In this document: positions 21,718-32,242 of the stretch, piece after piece
Layout of the letters: each line of letters begins with the position of its first letter
Position numbering within the stretch: the stretch's first letter is position 1
Origin: Tritrichomonas musculus
Taxonomy: Eukaryota > Parabasalia > Tritrichomonadida > Tritrichomonadidae
DNA length: 64,000 nt
Direction of reading: 5' to 3'
NCBI GenBank assembly: GCA_039105265.1
Contig: JAPFFF010000003.1
Span: forward strand, 4,712,001 to 4,776,000
Translations under genes and position numbers: made by a program
Notes under the pieces: generated by a model
Told to the model about the DNA's origin: nothing
The model's database searches: none
Seen by the model: only the letters and a program-made list of their open reading frames with translations

Positions 21718-22031
21718 TTAATTGAAAAGAAGATTGTGCTTTTCACTTTTATCAGAATTTATTTGAGAAGTTGTCCCAAGCTTTTTGAATTCGACTTTAG
21801 ATGTACTAAAGAAAGGTCGAACAACAGAATTTTTACAGTAAAACTCAATGATTGGTTTGTTTAAACTAATTATATTTTATTATTATAATAATAATCAGTT
21901 TTATAAATGTTTGCATCGTACAAAATTCAAATTACAATAAAAACTAAAAGGATATAAATAAACTAATATCATTCAAAAAATATTTTTTTTTCTTTTTAAA
22001 ATTTCTGAGAATTTCAATTAAAAAAATAAAA
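21718..22031. other. Leader region of the second MULE gene
   Basis: AT-rich. It contains an interrupted palindrome around CGACTTTAGATGTACTAAAG and the short repeat shared with 5661-5700. The left end of the MULE should lie here, but I could not pair it with a right terminal repeat. Confidence 0.4.
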
Positions 22032-22488
22032 ATGGCGCAAAACTGCAACGTCGATATTACTACGGGTAAAATAAAATGCATTGAAAAAAGTTGGCTTTAG
22101 TACATCTCCTTTTACTAAAAGAAAATGTAGATGGATATTTATTTTTAACATTACAGAAAAGTAACAAAAAAAAAAAACGTTTGGCGACATATGAAATAAA
22201 CAATAATGTATACTATATTATTGGCGGGGTGTATGTTTTCCCTTATTCATTATCAATTCTCATTCAAAATTCAGATAAAATCAATGGCATGCTCCTTGAT
22301 ACTACTTGGCGCATTTTACCATATTATGTTTGTAGTATACTTATGGCCAGTTCGTATAACACTGGTTTACCTTTATCGATAGCTTTTGGTAGCACTGAAA
22401 ATCGAGAACTTTACAATTATCATTTCAGAGCGTTTAAAAATTATTTCAACATAAATTTAGAAAATTTTAAATTCGAAAGCGATCAGGG
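22032..22488 (+). pseudogene. Second MULE-type transposase, 5' part, interrupted by the Polinton
   Basis: An ATG at 22032 opens a frame (MAQNCNVDITTGKIKCIEKS) that shifts once, near 22085-22105, into the frame used from there to the Polinton. That frame carries GGVYVFPYSLSILIQ, LLDTTWRILPYY (first catalytic Asp) and IAFGSTENRELYNYHF, and ends in FESDQG exactly at the insertion. SDQG is the second catalytic Asp motif of MULE transposases. The remainder is found 23 kb away at 45942-46892 in the same frame. The frameshift suggests the gene was already inactive, or there is a sequence error. Confidence 0.8.
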
Positions 22489-23133
22489 AGTAGTATAGTA
22501 TAGGCTCCGCTACCGCCAAGCCTATACTTGGGGGCTCCGCAGAGGCTCCGCACCCCACTACTCCAGGGGTTCGCACCCCTGGACCCCCTCAAAAGGCCCC
22601 CGCATTCAAAAAGTTCGCAGCAAAAAAAATCCAAACTCATACTTTTATCGTCTCGTTATCAAAATTATTTTAGCCCAAAAAAATCGACCTAAATGAATTT
22701 GTGGGATAAATCCCACCGGGGGCATATCCCCCGGATGGTCTGGGCTAAAGCCCAGCATGCATCCCCCCTCTTTTGCTTACGCAAAATCTTTTTCTTTTTT
22801 GTTCTCTCCCCCCCTCTCGTCCCCCCCGCTGGGGGGGCCCAGATTACCTTCGGGCTATATATCTAAACACCTAGGGAGGCTCACTCCTAATGTCGTTCGC
22901 TAATATAGAATCTTTTTTTATTATATGTAGTAGTATATATAAATGGCGTGATTTCTTAACGTTCCGTCAAGAAATCCCAACCATTTTTTGTTAAGATATC
23001 CCTTCGAATCAAGAAGTTGTTTTATAATGATTGAAATGTACCCGACGCTCAATCCAGCTGAAGAACAAACACCAATCCCTATGGAGCACGCTTTCTTTCT
23101 GGAAGATGGAGAAAGAGACCCTGCGAAATTTAA
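22489..23133. repeat. Polinton left terminal inverted repeat
   Basis: 645 bp, far GC-richer than the surroundings, with several perfect short palindromes (for example CCAGGGGTTCGCACCCCTGG). Its inner end holds a copy of the first codons of the gene that starts in the right repeat, which here runs out quickly in unrelated sequence. Confidence 0.93.
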
Positions 23134-23154
23134 CCGATACTACTCATGGATATT

Positions 23155-25932
23155 TTATGGTTTTGAATAAACTTCAAGATATGGTTTACGATAATACATT
23201 GATGAATTAAATGAGTCCAGTAATTCGTCTGGTATTTGATAATAACCGTTAGAATTTTGAGTTAAAGGTTCTGTATTTCCATTTAGTTCATCAAGATAAG
23301 AAACACATTCCTCAGTCTCAAAGTTTATCTTTAATCTAATGTAGTGTTTGACATCTTTATCGTCATTTAATACAAATGCATATTCACTGTCATCATTATG
23401 CATTTCAAAACATATATCGAAATACATGACTCCTCCCCGATCACTTACTTCCCAATAATCATTTTCACCAACTTCATGATTATTAAACCCTTGATAGAAA
23501 TCAGGCAATGTTGGTCCATGTGGTTCAAGCGCATAAATTCTAGCTTCCATTGCTGCTATAGTATCTTTTAATGCTGCATTCTCTCTCTCTAAATTAGAAA
23601 TTTTGCTATTTATTGATACGATACTAGCAACATGTTCGCCTACTAGAATAGCTAAATCTTGTTGAGATTTAATATAAGTATTTAAGGAATTTGATGTATT
23701 ATCTATACTTGCCTTCAATTCATCATTTTCACTTTTCAAAGCATATTTTGATAAATCTACGTCGGCAGGAATCTCACTCTTTACTTTCTCCAACGCCTCA
23801 TTTACTTCATCAACAGTAGGGAAATTATCAAACTCTGCCTCTAGTTCATTTACTTTTTCGGCAAGTAATTTAAATGCAGGCTTCAAAGAATCTCTAAATA
23901 TATTACCAATATCCATTGCCCCACTTAAAGTTAAGGCTCCACTGTCAGGATTATCATTTTCATCTTCAAATTTTAAATCATCTAATGGTTTATATTCTTC
24001 TTCACACCACATAATTATTGGAGTAATATCTTTTGTGATAGACCTAGCGATGGTCCCAGACATGAAATTAATAGATGACCGCAACAAATCACTCATCCCT
24101 TTCGTTGATTTGTTAGAGAAAATTCTCTTCAAAAATCCACCTCCATTTATGGTTGGAAAGCTGATTCCCTCGGGAAAAAGCTGCATGCCTATAGAGCCCA
24201 TAGAACCTGCTGTTCCTGCTACTCCAAAAGCTAAAGCTGTCCATGACACAATTCTTAACTTATCAACATCTTCTTCTAGATGCTGAGTTATTGTTTCTGC
24301 TCTTGATACTCTTCCTTTGAGGCTTTCCATTGTCGTGCTCATTTCCTGGACGTCATAACTTATCACATCAACATTATTGCTTACCATATTTAAATCACTT
24401 CTCATTGTAGTAATATTGTCGGCAGTAATAATTTTGGATGAGGTAATGTTATAGTCTGTATATAATGTTGTTGCAGCATTAGGATTGGGATATATCTCAT
24501 AAAATTGTTGTTTGATAATATATTCGAAGGGGTTTGTTGTAGGGTCCCAATTGACCTCATCTATCGGGTCAACATATTCTTTGAATAAATAGATTTTAAT
24601 ATTTCGTGAGTCATTAGGGGTTGATGAAGCATAACAATATTCTACTTTTTCACACGAATCTAATATACCAGTGATGAAATACCATTTCTTATCACTCTTG
24701 GGGTCAAATATTTTTCCAGTAGGCCTCATAGAAAATCTGTTTGCCTTGATGGTGCCGTCCAAAGTGATATCAAGTAAAAACTCTTCCACTTTAGAAATAT
24801 CTAATTCGCTCCCTGTACCGTTTGCTTTATAGCATCTTATAGCTTCAATATCATATCCATCAACATTTATTCCTCCATTACTTGTTTGATAGCCCAATCC
24901 ATATTTTGAAAAACTTTCTATCTCACCTGTCTTTAGTTTCAATTTACAGTCCAATTTACATTTCCCTCCATGTATCATATAATGTAGGAGATTATCAATA
25001 GAATAGTCATCAGGCTTTTTAATCAACATTTTATTTCTTTCACTTCTCTTGATTCTAATATATGTTCCATCCTCTCCATGTTCATTCTCTTTATTTAATG
25101 CATTTTTTATATTTCCGTTTATGTTTCCTTGTATATTATCTCCTACCCACTTAGTTCCATCCCAGCTTAAAACCCATTTATTACCAAAACAATATTCACT
25201 AAACTTAAATTCCAAGCCGCTAGGTATATTGTAATTATCGTCTATATTCCATTGCAGTAGCCAATACATTTTATCATCTATTTGGACTTCACTAGTTAGT
25301 GTGGGTTTATAGAGATACAATACATCACTTTTATGAAGCTTCAAAGCATTATCAGCCTTGATGATTGAACATTTTATTGCCTTCTCTGTTTGTAAACTAT
25401 CAGCAAGATATTCATTCATTATACTCAACTCACCATTCAACCAAAGGGAATAGGGATTAAAATCGAGGCTAGAATCGAAAGCTATGTTGATGTATTCAAA
25501 TATAGTGCTGTTATTTATAGAACATCCATTACTGCTTTTGGTAATGAGAGGGCAATGAACCTTTCCATCCTTGGCATAAATAAAGAATTCCTTCACTAAA
25601 TTTCCATTCGTATCGTATATAATATTTTTTCTCAAAACAACTTTGAAAAGATTAGTTTGGGCTGTTATTTCCTTCACTTTATTCATGAAATCCTCTGGTA
25701 TATTAACAAATTTAAGAATATGATATTGGGTTGTTGATGACTCAAATGACTCGTATTGTATATTATTATTTTTGATATTAAATTCTGGTATGCCATCTAC
25801 TTCATTGAATAAATGGCCTGTCTGAACATATCCATCTAAATCACTTAGGGTTAATAACTGGCTTGCTTTACGAGTGCTGTCTCCTACCTTGAATTGTATA
25901 TCTCCGATGAATTTTGTTGTTGTTGTTGCCAT
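23155..25932 (-). CDS. Polinton large coiled-coil protein B (unassigned)
   Basis: About 925 residues from the first ATG at 25932; the open frame extends upstream without another ATG. The middle third is clearly related to the neighbouring protein at 25961-30100, so the two are tandem paralogues. Shared blocks include NALKLHKSDVLYLYKP, EYCFGNKW, and FYEIYPNPNAATTLYTDYN. A glycine-rich hydrophobic segment (residues ~560-590) is flanked by coiled coils, and a C-terminal ~90-residue domain follows a long heptad region. A virion or attachment role is possible but unproven. Confidence 0.75.
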   Translation of the reverse strand: MATTTTKFIGDIQFKVGDSTRKASQLLTLSDLDGYVQTGHLFNEVDGIPEFNIKNNNIQYESFESSTTQYHILKFVNIPEDFMNKVKEITAQTNLFKVVLRKNIIYDTNGNLVKEFFIYAKDGKVHCPLITKSSNGCSINNSTIFEYINIAFDSSLDFNPYSLWLNGELSIMNEYLADSLQTEKAIKCSIIKADNALKLHKSDVLYLYKPTLTSEVQIDDKMYWLLQWNIDDNYNIPSGLEFKFSEYCFGNKWVLSWDGTKWVGDNIQGNINGNIKNALNKENEHGEDGTYIRIKRSERNKMLIKKPDDYSIDNLLHYMIHGGKCKLDCKLKLKTGEIESFSKYGLGYQTSNGGINVDGYDIEAIRCYKANGTGSELDISKVEEFLLDITLDGTIKANRFSMRPTGKIFDPKSDKKWYFITGILDSCEKVEYCYASSTPNDSRNIKIYLFKEYVDPIDEVNWDPTTNPFEYIIKQQFYEIYPNPNAATTLYTDYNITSSKIITADNITTMRSDLNMVSNNVDVISYDVQEMSTTMESLKGRVSRAETITQHLEEDVDKLRIVSWTALAFGVAGTAGSMGSIGMQLFPEGISFPTINGGGFLKRIFSNKSTKGMSDLLRSSINFMSGTIARSITKDITPIIMWCEEEYKPLDDLKFEDENDNPDSGALTLSGAMDIGNIFRDSLKPAFKLLAEKVNELEAEFDNFPTVDEVNEALEKVKSEIPADVDLSKYALKSENDELKASIDNTSNSLNTYIKSQQDLAILVGEHVASIVSINSKISNLERENAALKDTIAAMEARIYALEPHGPTLPDFYQGFNNHEVGENDYWEVSDRGGVMYFDICFEMHNDDSEYAFVLNDDKDVKHYIRLKINFETEECVSYLDELNGNTEPLTQNSNGYYQIPDELLDSFNSSMYYRKPYLEVYSKP

Positions 25933-25960
25933 TTCAAACCCAAAAAAATATTTCCCTATT

Positions 25961-28900
25961 CTACTCAATATTTGCACACTTCTTCTCTAATGCAGCAATC
26001 CTTTTCTCCAATGAATCGATATATAAATCCTTTTGCTCCAGCATTTCTTTGACTTCCAATTTTGTAATATAAGCAGTCATATCTATATCATCTAGGTGAT
26101 GCTTTGTGCTTTGAACAGATTTTATTTCGTTAGCTAATATTTTGAAAACAGGCTTCAAAGAATCTCTGAAAATATTACATAAATTAAATGTTGCCTGAAG
26201 AGTCATTACCCCCTTGTCTGGATCGTCAAAATCATTTTCGAAAGTAATCTCTTCTAATTCATCTAACCCTTCATCACACCATTCTAATACTTTATTTGTG
26301 TCTGAAATTGTCCTAGACCAAGGGTCAAATTTTCTTAGCCGAGAAGCGCCGCTAAAATATGACTCTTCCAATAAAAATGATGTCCTAGCATGAGTTATTG
26401 TTGTCGCTGCTACTGCTACTTCTGATGACGCTTCTGCTCCTCCAAATGTAATGCCCATCGATGATAAAGCTAAGCCTCCACCAACTATTCCACCTGCTAT
26501 AGTGAAGGCTAAAGAAATCCCTTCAACAATCTTTATTGACTTCATATCTGAAATTAGATGTTCAGTCTTATCTTCGACTGTTATTAATCTCCTATCCATT
26601 TGGCCAACTTTATTCTCCAATTTATTGAAGTCATATGATAAAACATCAAAGTTATTACTTACCAAATTTAAATCACTTCTCATCGTAGTAATATTGTCGG
26701 CAGTAATAATTTTGGATGAGCATATATTATAATCTGTATACAAAGTGGTAGCTGCATTAGGATTGGGGTATATCTCATAAAATTGTTGCCTGATAATATA
26801 TTCAAAGGGATTCATTTTACCATCCCAATTCATTTCTTCGAAGGGGTCTGCCATGCTCTTTCGTAAATATATTTCAATATTCCTTTCCTCAGGATTGATA
26901 AAACTATCTGTCCAATCACAGGCTATTCTATCTATTGTGTCTAAATCTCCTATCAAATCAACATTTCCATTCAGCTGTCCATAGACATGAAGTATTTGTG
27001 GTAATATTTTGAATGTTAGTCGGGTAGGAGTAGATGATTTTGGCAAATAAATATCTAAATATACTCTGGAGATTTTAGGAATTAATTCATTAAATTTAAT
27101 TATATTAGCCTCATAATTAAATAATCTACACTCAACACCTACCAAATCATAGCCTTCATATGTCTCTTTATTATGTCCTCCCATCTCAAACACCCAACAA
27201 CTAATATGATTTTCATCCCCATTTATAATTTCATCATTGTTTAACAATAATTTGGTTTCTAATTTTCCTTCTTTACTAGCGAGTGCATATAAGCTATACA
27301 ATATACCCTTCTCTCCTCTTGGTATTATTTCGTTGTGTATATCATCATTTTTCATCATTGCATAGCATAAATGTGTTCTATTATCATTATGATAATACCC
27401 TGTGTTTCTTTTATTTAATTTGTTAATGACACTCCCTCCTAATCTTCCACTCAAATTATTGCCTGTCCATTTATCTTCCTTCCATTCCATTTCCCATGAA
27501 TTACCGAAGCAATACTCCTTGAATTTGAATTTGAAGCCTTCGATGAGATGGTAATCATCTGGGATTTCATATATCATTTTATAATATTCTTTATCTCCTA
27601 TTGTAGCGTCAGTAATTTTTGTTGGTTTATATAAATAAATAATATCAGAATTATGTAATTTAAGAGCATTCTTAGCCTCTATTGTATCACACTTTATTGT
27701 TGGCTCAACAGCTACCAAAGAGTCTTGAGGCAATAAATACATTATACTTAGCTCTCCCTTGAGATATAAATCATAAGAATCAATTCTAACCCCTTCATCA
27801 TGAGCAATATATAATTTATTTGTTGTCGTTTCATGGAAATAACTAAGCCGGGTTTCATCATGCTCGGTATTGTGTATGAGGATTGGATTATATATTTTTC
27901 CATCTTCTGCATAGATATAGAACTCTTTAATTATTTTTCCATTAGCATTCATGATAATATTGTTTCGAAGAATTATTTTAAATATATTTATCCTTCCCTG
28001 AGTATCTTTTATTTGTTCTTGTATTTCTTCTGTACCACCTATCACCATCATCTTAAAGTCTCTATCAAATAATCTAAAAGTATCTGTGCTGAGCAAATTA
28101 TTGGTGAGAATATATTTGGGAAAGCCAGATTGATAAGTAAAATTAGATGTGGTAATATCCCCTCCCGATGATAAATTTGATATATCTACTCCATTTATTA
28201 ATCCATTAACATTTAAATTTGCTTTGATATTAACATCTCCATATATTGGTTTTTCTCTATTAAATTGATAATTCTTTGGTGGTTCGATATATTTGTTTCC
28301 ATATACTTCTAATGCTTTCTTGAACGATTCAAGGTCTGACCCTGGAATTGAAATAGACCCATCGGGCTGTTTTGGTGGTGTGCCGATGTCAATACTCAAA
28401 GGGCTAACAGCACTATTGCAGTATATCCATTCATTTTCATTTTCATCCCATACTATATCTCCTTCTTTGTTTTTTGTATTGTTTGCCATAAAGGCTGCAT
28501 ACACAGCCACACTCATTCTATCTTCATTATTCCTCCAACCTTGACATTTATTATCAAAATCAGTAATCATAATCTGAATCCAGTTTTGTCTGTCCACATC
28601 AAATATAAATGAAGGAGGCGCATCAAAGCTTCTATTTGTTCTCCAGCCTGATGGAAAATCATCAAATGAATACCCACTTTCTGTTAATAAAACCCATCTA
28701 TGAAAGAGGGCTGACCAATAATATCTTTCATCATGTTCAACATCAAAAGACCTATCATTCATGAAATTGGTATGCTGTATATTGGAATCTATATGCTGAT
28801 TTTGATTTTGATATTGATTTACCAAATCATTTATACCGTCATCATTATTGAAAATTGAAAAGTCGACTACCTGGGATTGAGCCAGCTGGACCTGATTATC

Positions 28901-30100
28901 AAAATGCAAACGACTAATATCATGCTCTTGAAGATGGCCTTCGACTCCATCAACTCTATCATATAAATCAGAAAATAATTCAATAAATATGTCATCATTT
29001 ACATCTTCAAAATTATTCTCTCCTTCTTGATTACAATTGCATGATTTTATTTTTGAACAATAATCAGCCCAATAGTTTAATGATACTATTATATTATTTA
29101 TATTCAGCTGGACATCATTTAGGATTTGATTTAAACTGACCTTTACTTTTGTACCATCGATATTGTCAACTTTTATTGTATGGTCTACAGTTAATGATGT
29201 CGTAAATAGTTTTAGAGCCGATGCCAGCTCATATCCAAGAACACTAGATAACAATAGATTTTGAATTATTTTTGGATAATTTGCGTAATTATCTTTTTGA
29301 TTTTGCATGTATATATCAATAAATTCACCCGGGCTTCCTACCTCCACTAGCTGGTCTGCTTTAACTTCTTCATCGCTATTTTTATATTTATATCCTATTG
29401 TCTTAAGAGTATTGTCTTGAAGATTGTAATGATATTGCTTTGTTCCATTTATGAATTTTATCCAGTTTGCTTCATTAAATACCTCATATAATATTCTCGT
29501 TGTGTTTTGATTTCTCTTTTCATTCTTCATAATATTCATCAACATATCAGCTAAATTATGATATGACTTGTATTGGAGGAAAGGTTCAGTTGGCTTAGGC
29601 TCTGGTGGAGCAGTATGAGTTTGAACATATTTAACTACTTCACATTTCCCCTTGTCTTCTTCCAATACTACTTGTTCGTATCCATCTGCTGCGCACATCA
29701 ATTCGCTATACATATCATGGATTGCTTCACAAGTCTTAGATTCCCCTTCGATAATATCATTAAATGTATTAACACAATATTCATCTCTGATAAGTTCTCT
29801 GTTGGATTCAACAAATGAATTCGTTCTTGCTAATGCTTTGTATTCAAGTATTTGTGTAGATTTTTCAGTTATGGGAACATCCCCAAATCCTTTAAGACTG
29901 CCTCCATTTTCAATATAATCATTTACCACTCTGGCATCAACTTCAGCTTTATTGTATAGACAATTAAATTTTGGGTATTCATCGGGCTTATCTTCTTGGA
30001 TGATATTTATTTTTTCATCTTCTCCAGCACATATTTCAAATCCATTTGCTTTAAGTTTTTTTGCTTCTTTGCTCTTTGCAGAATATAGTGTCAAGGACAT
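25961..30100 (-). CDS. Polinton large coiled-coil protein A (unassigned)
   Basis: 1,379 residues from a true ATG. The last ~750 residues parallel protein B (25 bp downstream), including the FYEIYPNPNAATTLYTDYN block, the glycine-rich hydrophobic segment and coiled coils. The first ~600 residues are private to this copy and contain a region rich in Gln and Asn. A frame this large in the compact element, and its duplication, suggest a structural part. The gene is divergent from 30120-30854, leaving only 19 bp between start codons. Confidence 0.78.
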   Translation of the reverse strand: MSLTLYSAKSKEAKKLKANGFEICAGEDEKINIIQEDKPDEYPKFNCLYNKAEVDARVVNDYIENGGSLKGFGDVPITEKSTQILEYKALARTNSFVESNRELIRDEYCVNTFNDIIEGESKTCEAIHDMYSELMCAADGYEQVVLEEDKGKCEVVKYVQTHTAPPEPKPTEPFLQYKSYHNLADMLMNIMKNEKRNQNTTRILYEVFNEANWIKFINGTKQYHYNLQDNTLKTIGYKYKNSDEEVKADQLVEVGSPGEFIDIYMQNQKDNYANYPKIIQNLLLSSVLGYELASALKLFTTSLTVDHTIKVDNIDGTKVKVSLNQILNDVQLNINNIIVSLNYWADYCSKIKSCNCNQEGENNFEDVNDDIFIELFSDLYDRVDGVEGHLQEHDISRLHFDNQVQLAQSQVVDFSIFNNDDGINDLVNQYQNQNQHIDSNIQHTNFMNDRSFDVEHDERYYWSALFHRWVLLTESGYSFDDFPSGWRTNRSFDAPPSFIFDVDRQNWIQIMITDFDNKCQGWRNNEDRMSVAVYAAFMANNTKNKEGDIVWDENENEWIYCNSAVSPLSIDIGTPPKQPDGSISIPGSDLESFKKALEVYGNKYIEPPKNYQFNREKPIYGDVNIKANLNVNGLINGVDISNLSSGGDITTSNFTYQSGFPKYILTNNLLSTDTFRLFDRDFKMMVIGGTEEIQEQIKDTQGRINIFKIILRNNIIMNANGKIIKEFYIYAEDGKIYNPILIHNTEHDETRLSYFHETTTNKLYIAHDEGVRIDSYDLYLKGELSIMYLLPQDSLVAVEPTIKCDTIEAKNALKLHNSDIIYLYKPTKITDATIGDKEYYKMIYEIPDDYHLIEGFKFKFKEYCFGNSWEMEWKEDKWTGNNLSGRLGGSVINKLNKRNTGYYHNDNRTHLCYAMMKNDDIHNEIIPRGEKGILYSLYALASKEGKLETKLLLNNDEIINGDENHISCWVFEMGGHNKETYEGYDLVGVECRLFNYEANIIKFNELIPKISRVYLDIYLPKSSTPTRLTFKILPQILHVYGQLNGNVDLIGDLDTIDRIACDWTDSFINPEERNIEIYLRKSMADPFEEMNWDGKMNPFEYIIRQQFYEIYPNPNAATTLYTDYNICSSKIITADNITTMRSDLNLVSNNFDVLSYDFNKLENKVGQMDRRLITVEDKTEHLISDMKSIKIVEGISLAFTIAGGIVGGGLALSSMGITFGGAEASSEVAVAATTITHARTSFLLEESYFSGASRLRKFDPWSRTISDTNKVLEWCDEGLDELEEITFENDFDDPDKGVMTLQATFNLCNIFRDSLKPVFKILANEIKSVQSTKHHLDDIDMTAYITKLEVKEMLEQKDLYIDSLEKRIAALEKKCANIE

Positions 30101-30119
30101 TTTAATCTGAAATTAAATA

Positions 30120-30854
30120 ATGCTGTATAGTGTTCAGAGCCAGCCAGGGAATTATAATACTGTAAGAATGAATATAGATATTCCTTGGAAATGCCCTTTC
30201 GTCAAGTATTATGTTTCGTCTATTAATACTAAAGCCAATATTTTGTTAACCACCGATGATGATTATTTAATATTTGAGACAGAAAATAGTGAAGTTCGAA
30301 TTGATTTCGAGGAGTCGTATGCCTATTCTTTTGCAAATCTGGTTAAATTTTTAAATGAAAGTCAGACTGTAATTACCTTCAAAAATGTCAACAATAGAAC
30401 CATATCTTTAAAGCCTGTCCAAACAGTAAAATTCAAAGAAGGCAGCCATAGAGCAAAATTAATCACTGGATTGTTCAATACTAAGCCTGGACATATATTT
30501 CCAAATGGAGTTGAATGCAACGTCCCAGATTTGCCAATTCTTGATTTTGCCAATAAATTATATTTAGTATCTTTGCAGGGTGTAGCAGCGCACTCATCTA
30601 TTGGAGACCAAGAATATACTCCCAGCATCATCGCAAATATTGATACAATGATTATGGACCAAGAAGCTTTAATAGTGAATTATGATTTGACAAAACCAAT
30701 AAAAGTAAAAGTAAATACAGATTCGTTAAAGTATTTGGAAATGAGGTTGGTCGACTTTATGTTCCAGCCAGTAATCTTAAAATCTCCTTTGTTCATTACT
30801 CTGAAGATAAAACCATCCCAGGATGCTGATATATATGATATACTCACGAAGTGA
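30120..30854 (+). CDS. Polinton protein of unknown function, 244 residues
   Basis: It starts at an ATG 19 bp from the start of the divergent 1,379-residue gene. The predicted chain alternates short hydrophobic and polar strands and looks like an all-beta protein, with no signal peptide or membrane segment. No family was recognised; conserved position next to the polymerase arm is the only clue. Confidence 0.7.
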   Translation: MLYSVQSQPGNYNTVRMNIDIPWKCPFVKYYVSSINTKANILLTTDDDYLIFETENSEVRIDFEESYAYSFANLVKFLNESQTVITFKNVNNRTISLKPVQTVKFKEGSHRAKLITGLFNTKPGHIFPNGVECNVPDLPILDFANKLYLVSLQGVAAHSSIGDQEYTPSIIANIDTMIMDQEALIVNYDLTKPIKVKVNTDSLKYLEMRLVDFMFQPVILKSPLFITLKIKPSQDADIYDILTK

Positions 30855-31097
30855 TTTATATCTCACGAAGCAATAGATATTTTTAAATTCTGATTATATA
30901 TTTAGATTCTACATTGGATTTGCAAGATTTTTCACTATAAGAAGTTTAAAAAATATTGAATATTCATCGAGTTATTGAAAAGGGATTTTTGAAAAAAAGC
31001 GTGAGTAGGGGGTCATGGTTTTGATATTGGAAAATATAAAATAAGTTTAAAAAAATATGTATGAGCAGGCATGTTCATTTTTTTATATATTTTACTT

Positions 31098-31364
31098 TCA
31101 AGTTTTCCAAAAGATTAGGAAAATTAAACGGTCGACAATAAACGTACGGATGAATAAACGTACGGATATAAACGTACGAATATAAACGGTCGACAATGAA
31201 CGTACAGATGAATAAACGGTCGACAATAAACGTACGGATATAAACGTACGGATGAATAAACGGTCTATAATAAACGGTCGACAATAAACGTACGGATGAA
31301 TAAACGTACGGATATAAACGGTCGACAATAAACGTACAGATGAATAAACGGTCGATAAAAATTT
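31098..31364. repeat. Polinton intergenic repeat block 1 (GTACGG / GGTCGACA units)
   Basis: ATAAACGTACGGAT and AATAAACGGTCGACA units alternate irregularly about 16 times. Frames read through this block are repeat artefacts. Confidence 0.9.
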
Positions 31365-31436
31365 TAGATTTGAGAGGGTATTGAAAAAAATGATCGGAAA
31401 AATTTTGCCTCATAATTGTGAGTAAAATTTTGGTTA

Positions 31437-31560
31437 GTGCGGCATTAACATAAGATAGTGCGGCATTAACATAAGATAGTGCGACATTAACATAAGATAG
31501 TGCGACATTAACATAAGATAGTGCGGCATTAACATAAGATAGTGCGGCATTAACATAAGA
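31437..31560. repeat. Polinton intergenic repeat block 2 (21-bp units)
   Basis: Six copies of TAGTGCGGCATTAACATAAG with single-base variants (GCGGC or GCGAC). Confidence 0.93.
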
Positions 31561-31644
31561 AATTCAGACAAAAATTTTAGATTTGAGAGGGCATTGAAAA
31601 ACCTAATCGGCAAAGATTTTAGATTTGAGAAGGCTTTTAAAATT

Positions 31645-31785
31645 TTTTCTTTCAAATTATTTTTTAAAATTTTTTCTTTCAAATTATTTTTTAAAATTTT
31701 TTCTTTCAAATTATTTTTTAAAATTTTTTCTTTCAAATTATTTTTTAAAATTTTTTCTTTCAAATTATTTTTTTAAAATTTTTTC
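31645..31785. repeat. Polinton intergenic repeat block 3 (27-bp units)
   Basis: Five to six near-perfect copies of a unit made of TTTTTCTTTCAAATTATTTT plus AAAATTT. Confidence 0.93.
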
Positions 31786-31856
31786 ATGAAATGTTATTTG
31801 AAAAATAAATTAAACGTATAGATAAATAAATATATGGATGAATGTGGCCAGATAAG

Positions 31857-32140
31857 TATTGAATTTTGCCTTGCTTATATCTCGATGAATATTCAATATT
31901 TTTGAATGGTTCAAGAGAGAAGTTCCTTCCAAATTCAGAGGAGAATTCAAATATTCAATCAGTATTGAAAAATCTCTATTGCCGATAGGCAAGTTCACTT
32001 CGTGAATCGTACATATAGATTTGAAGGTATCTTTATTGAAATTTGCCTTGTTTATATCTCGATGAATATTCAATATTTTTAAACGTTCTTATAGTCAATT
32101 TTCTTCCAAATTCAGAGGAGAATTCAATTATTTCAGTCAT
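31857..32140. repeat. Polinton intergenic direct repeat of ~100 bp
   Basis: The stretch beginning TTGCCTTGCTTATATCTCGA and ending in ATTCAGAGGAGAATTCAA occurs at about 31866-31950 and again at about 32044-32130, just upstream of the polymerase gene. Confidence 0.85.
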
Positions 32141-32242
32141 TTTTTGTCAATCCCATTTTTAAATCCCAAACTTCATTTTTTCTGTTCTGCTATAATTTTT
32201 GTCGCGTGATATTTTTTTATCACTTTTTAATTTTATTGTAAA

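Noticed and set aside
22540-22580. GGTTCGCACCCC as part of a tRNA T-arm
   Set aside because: It is a palindrome in the Polinton terminal repeat (CCAGGGGTTCGCACCCCTGG); no acceptor or anticodon stem fits around it.
22988-23170. 60-residue frame at the left Polinton end as a separate gene
   Set aside because: It is the duplicated start of the 44342-45403 gene contained in the terminal repeat.
31075-31776. Frames of 60-112 residues in the Polinton spacer
   Set aside because: They are translations of simple tandem repeats on both strands.
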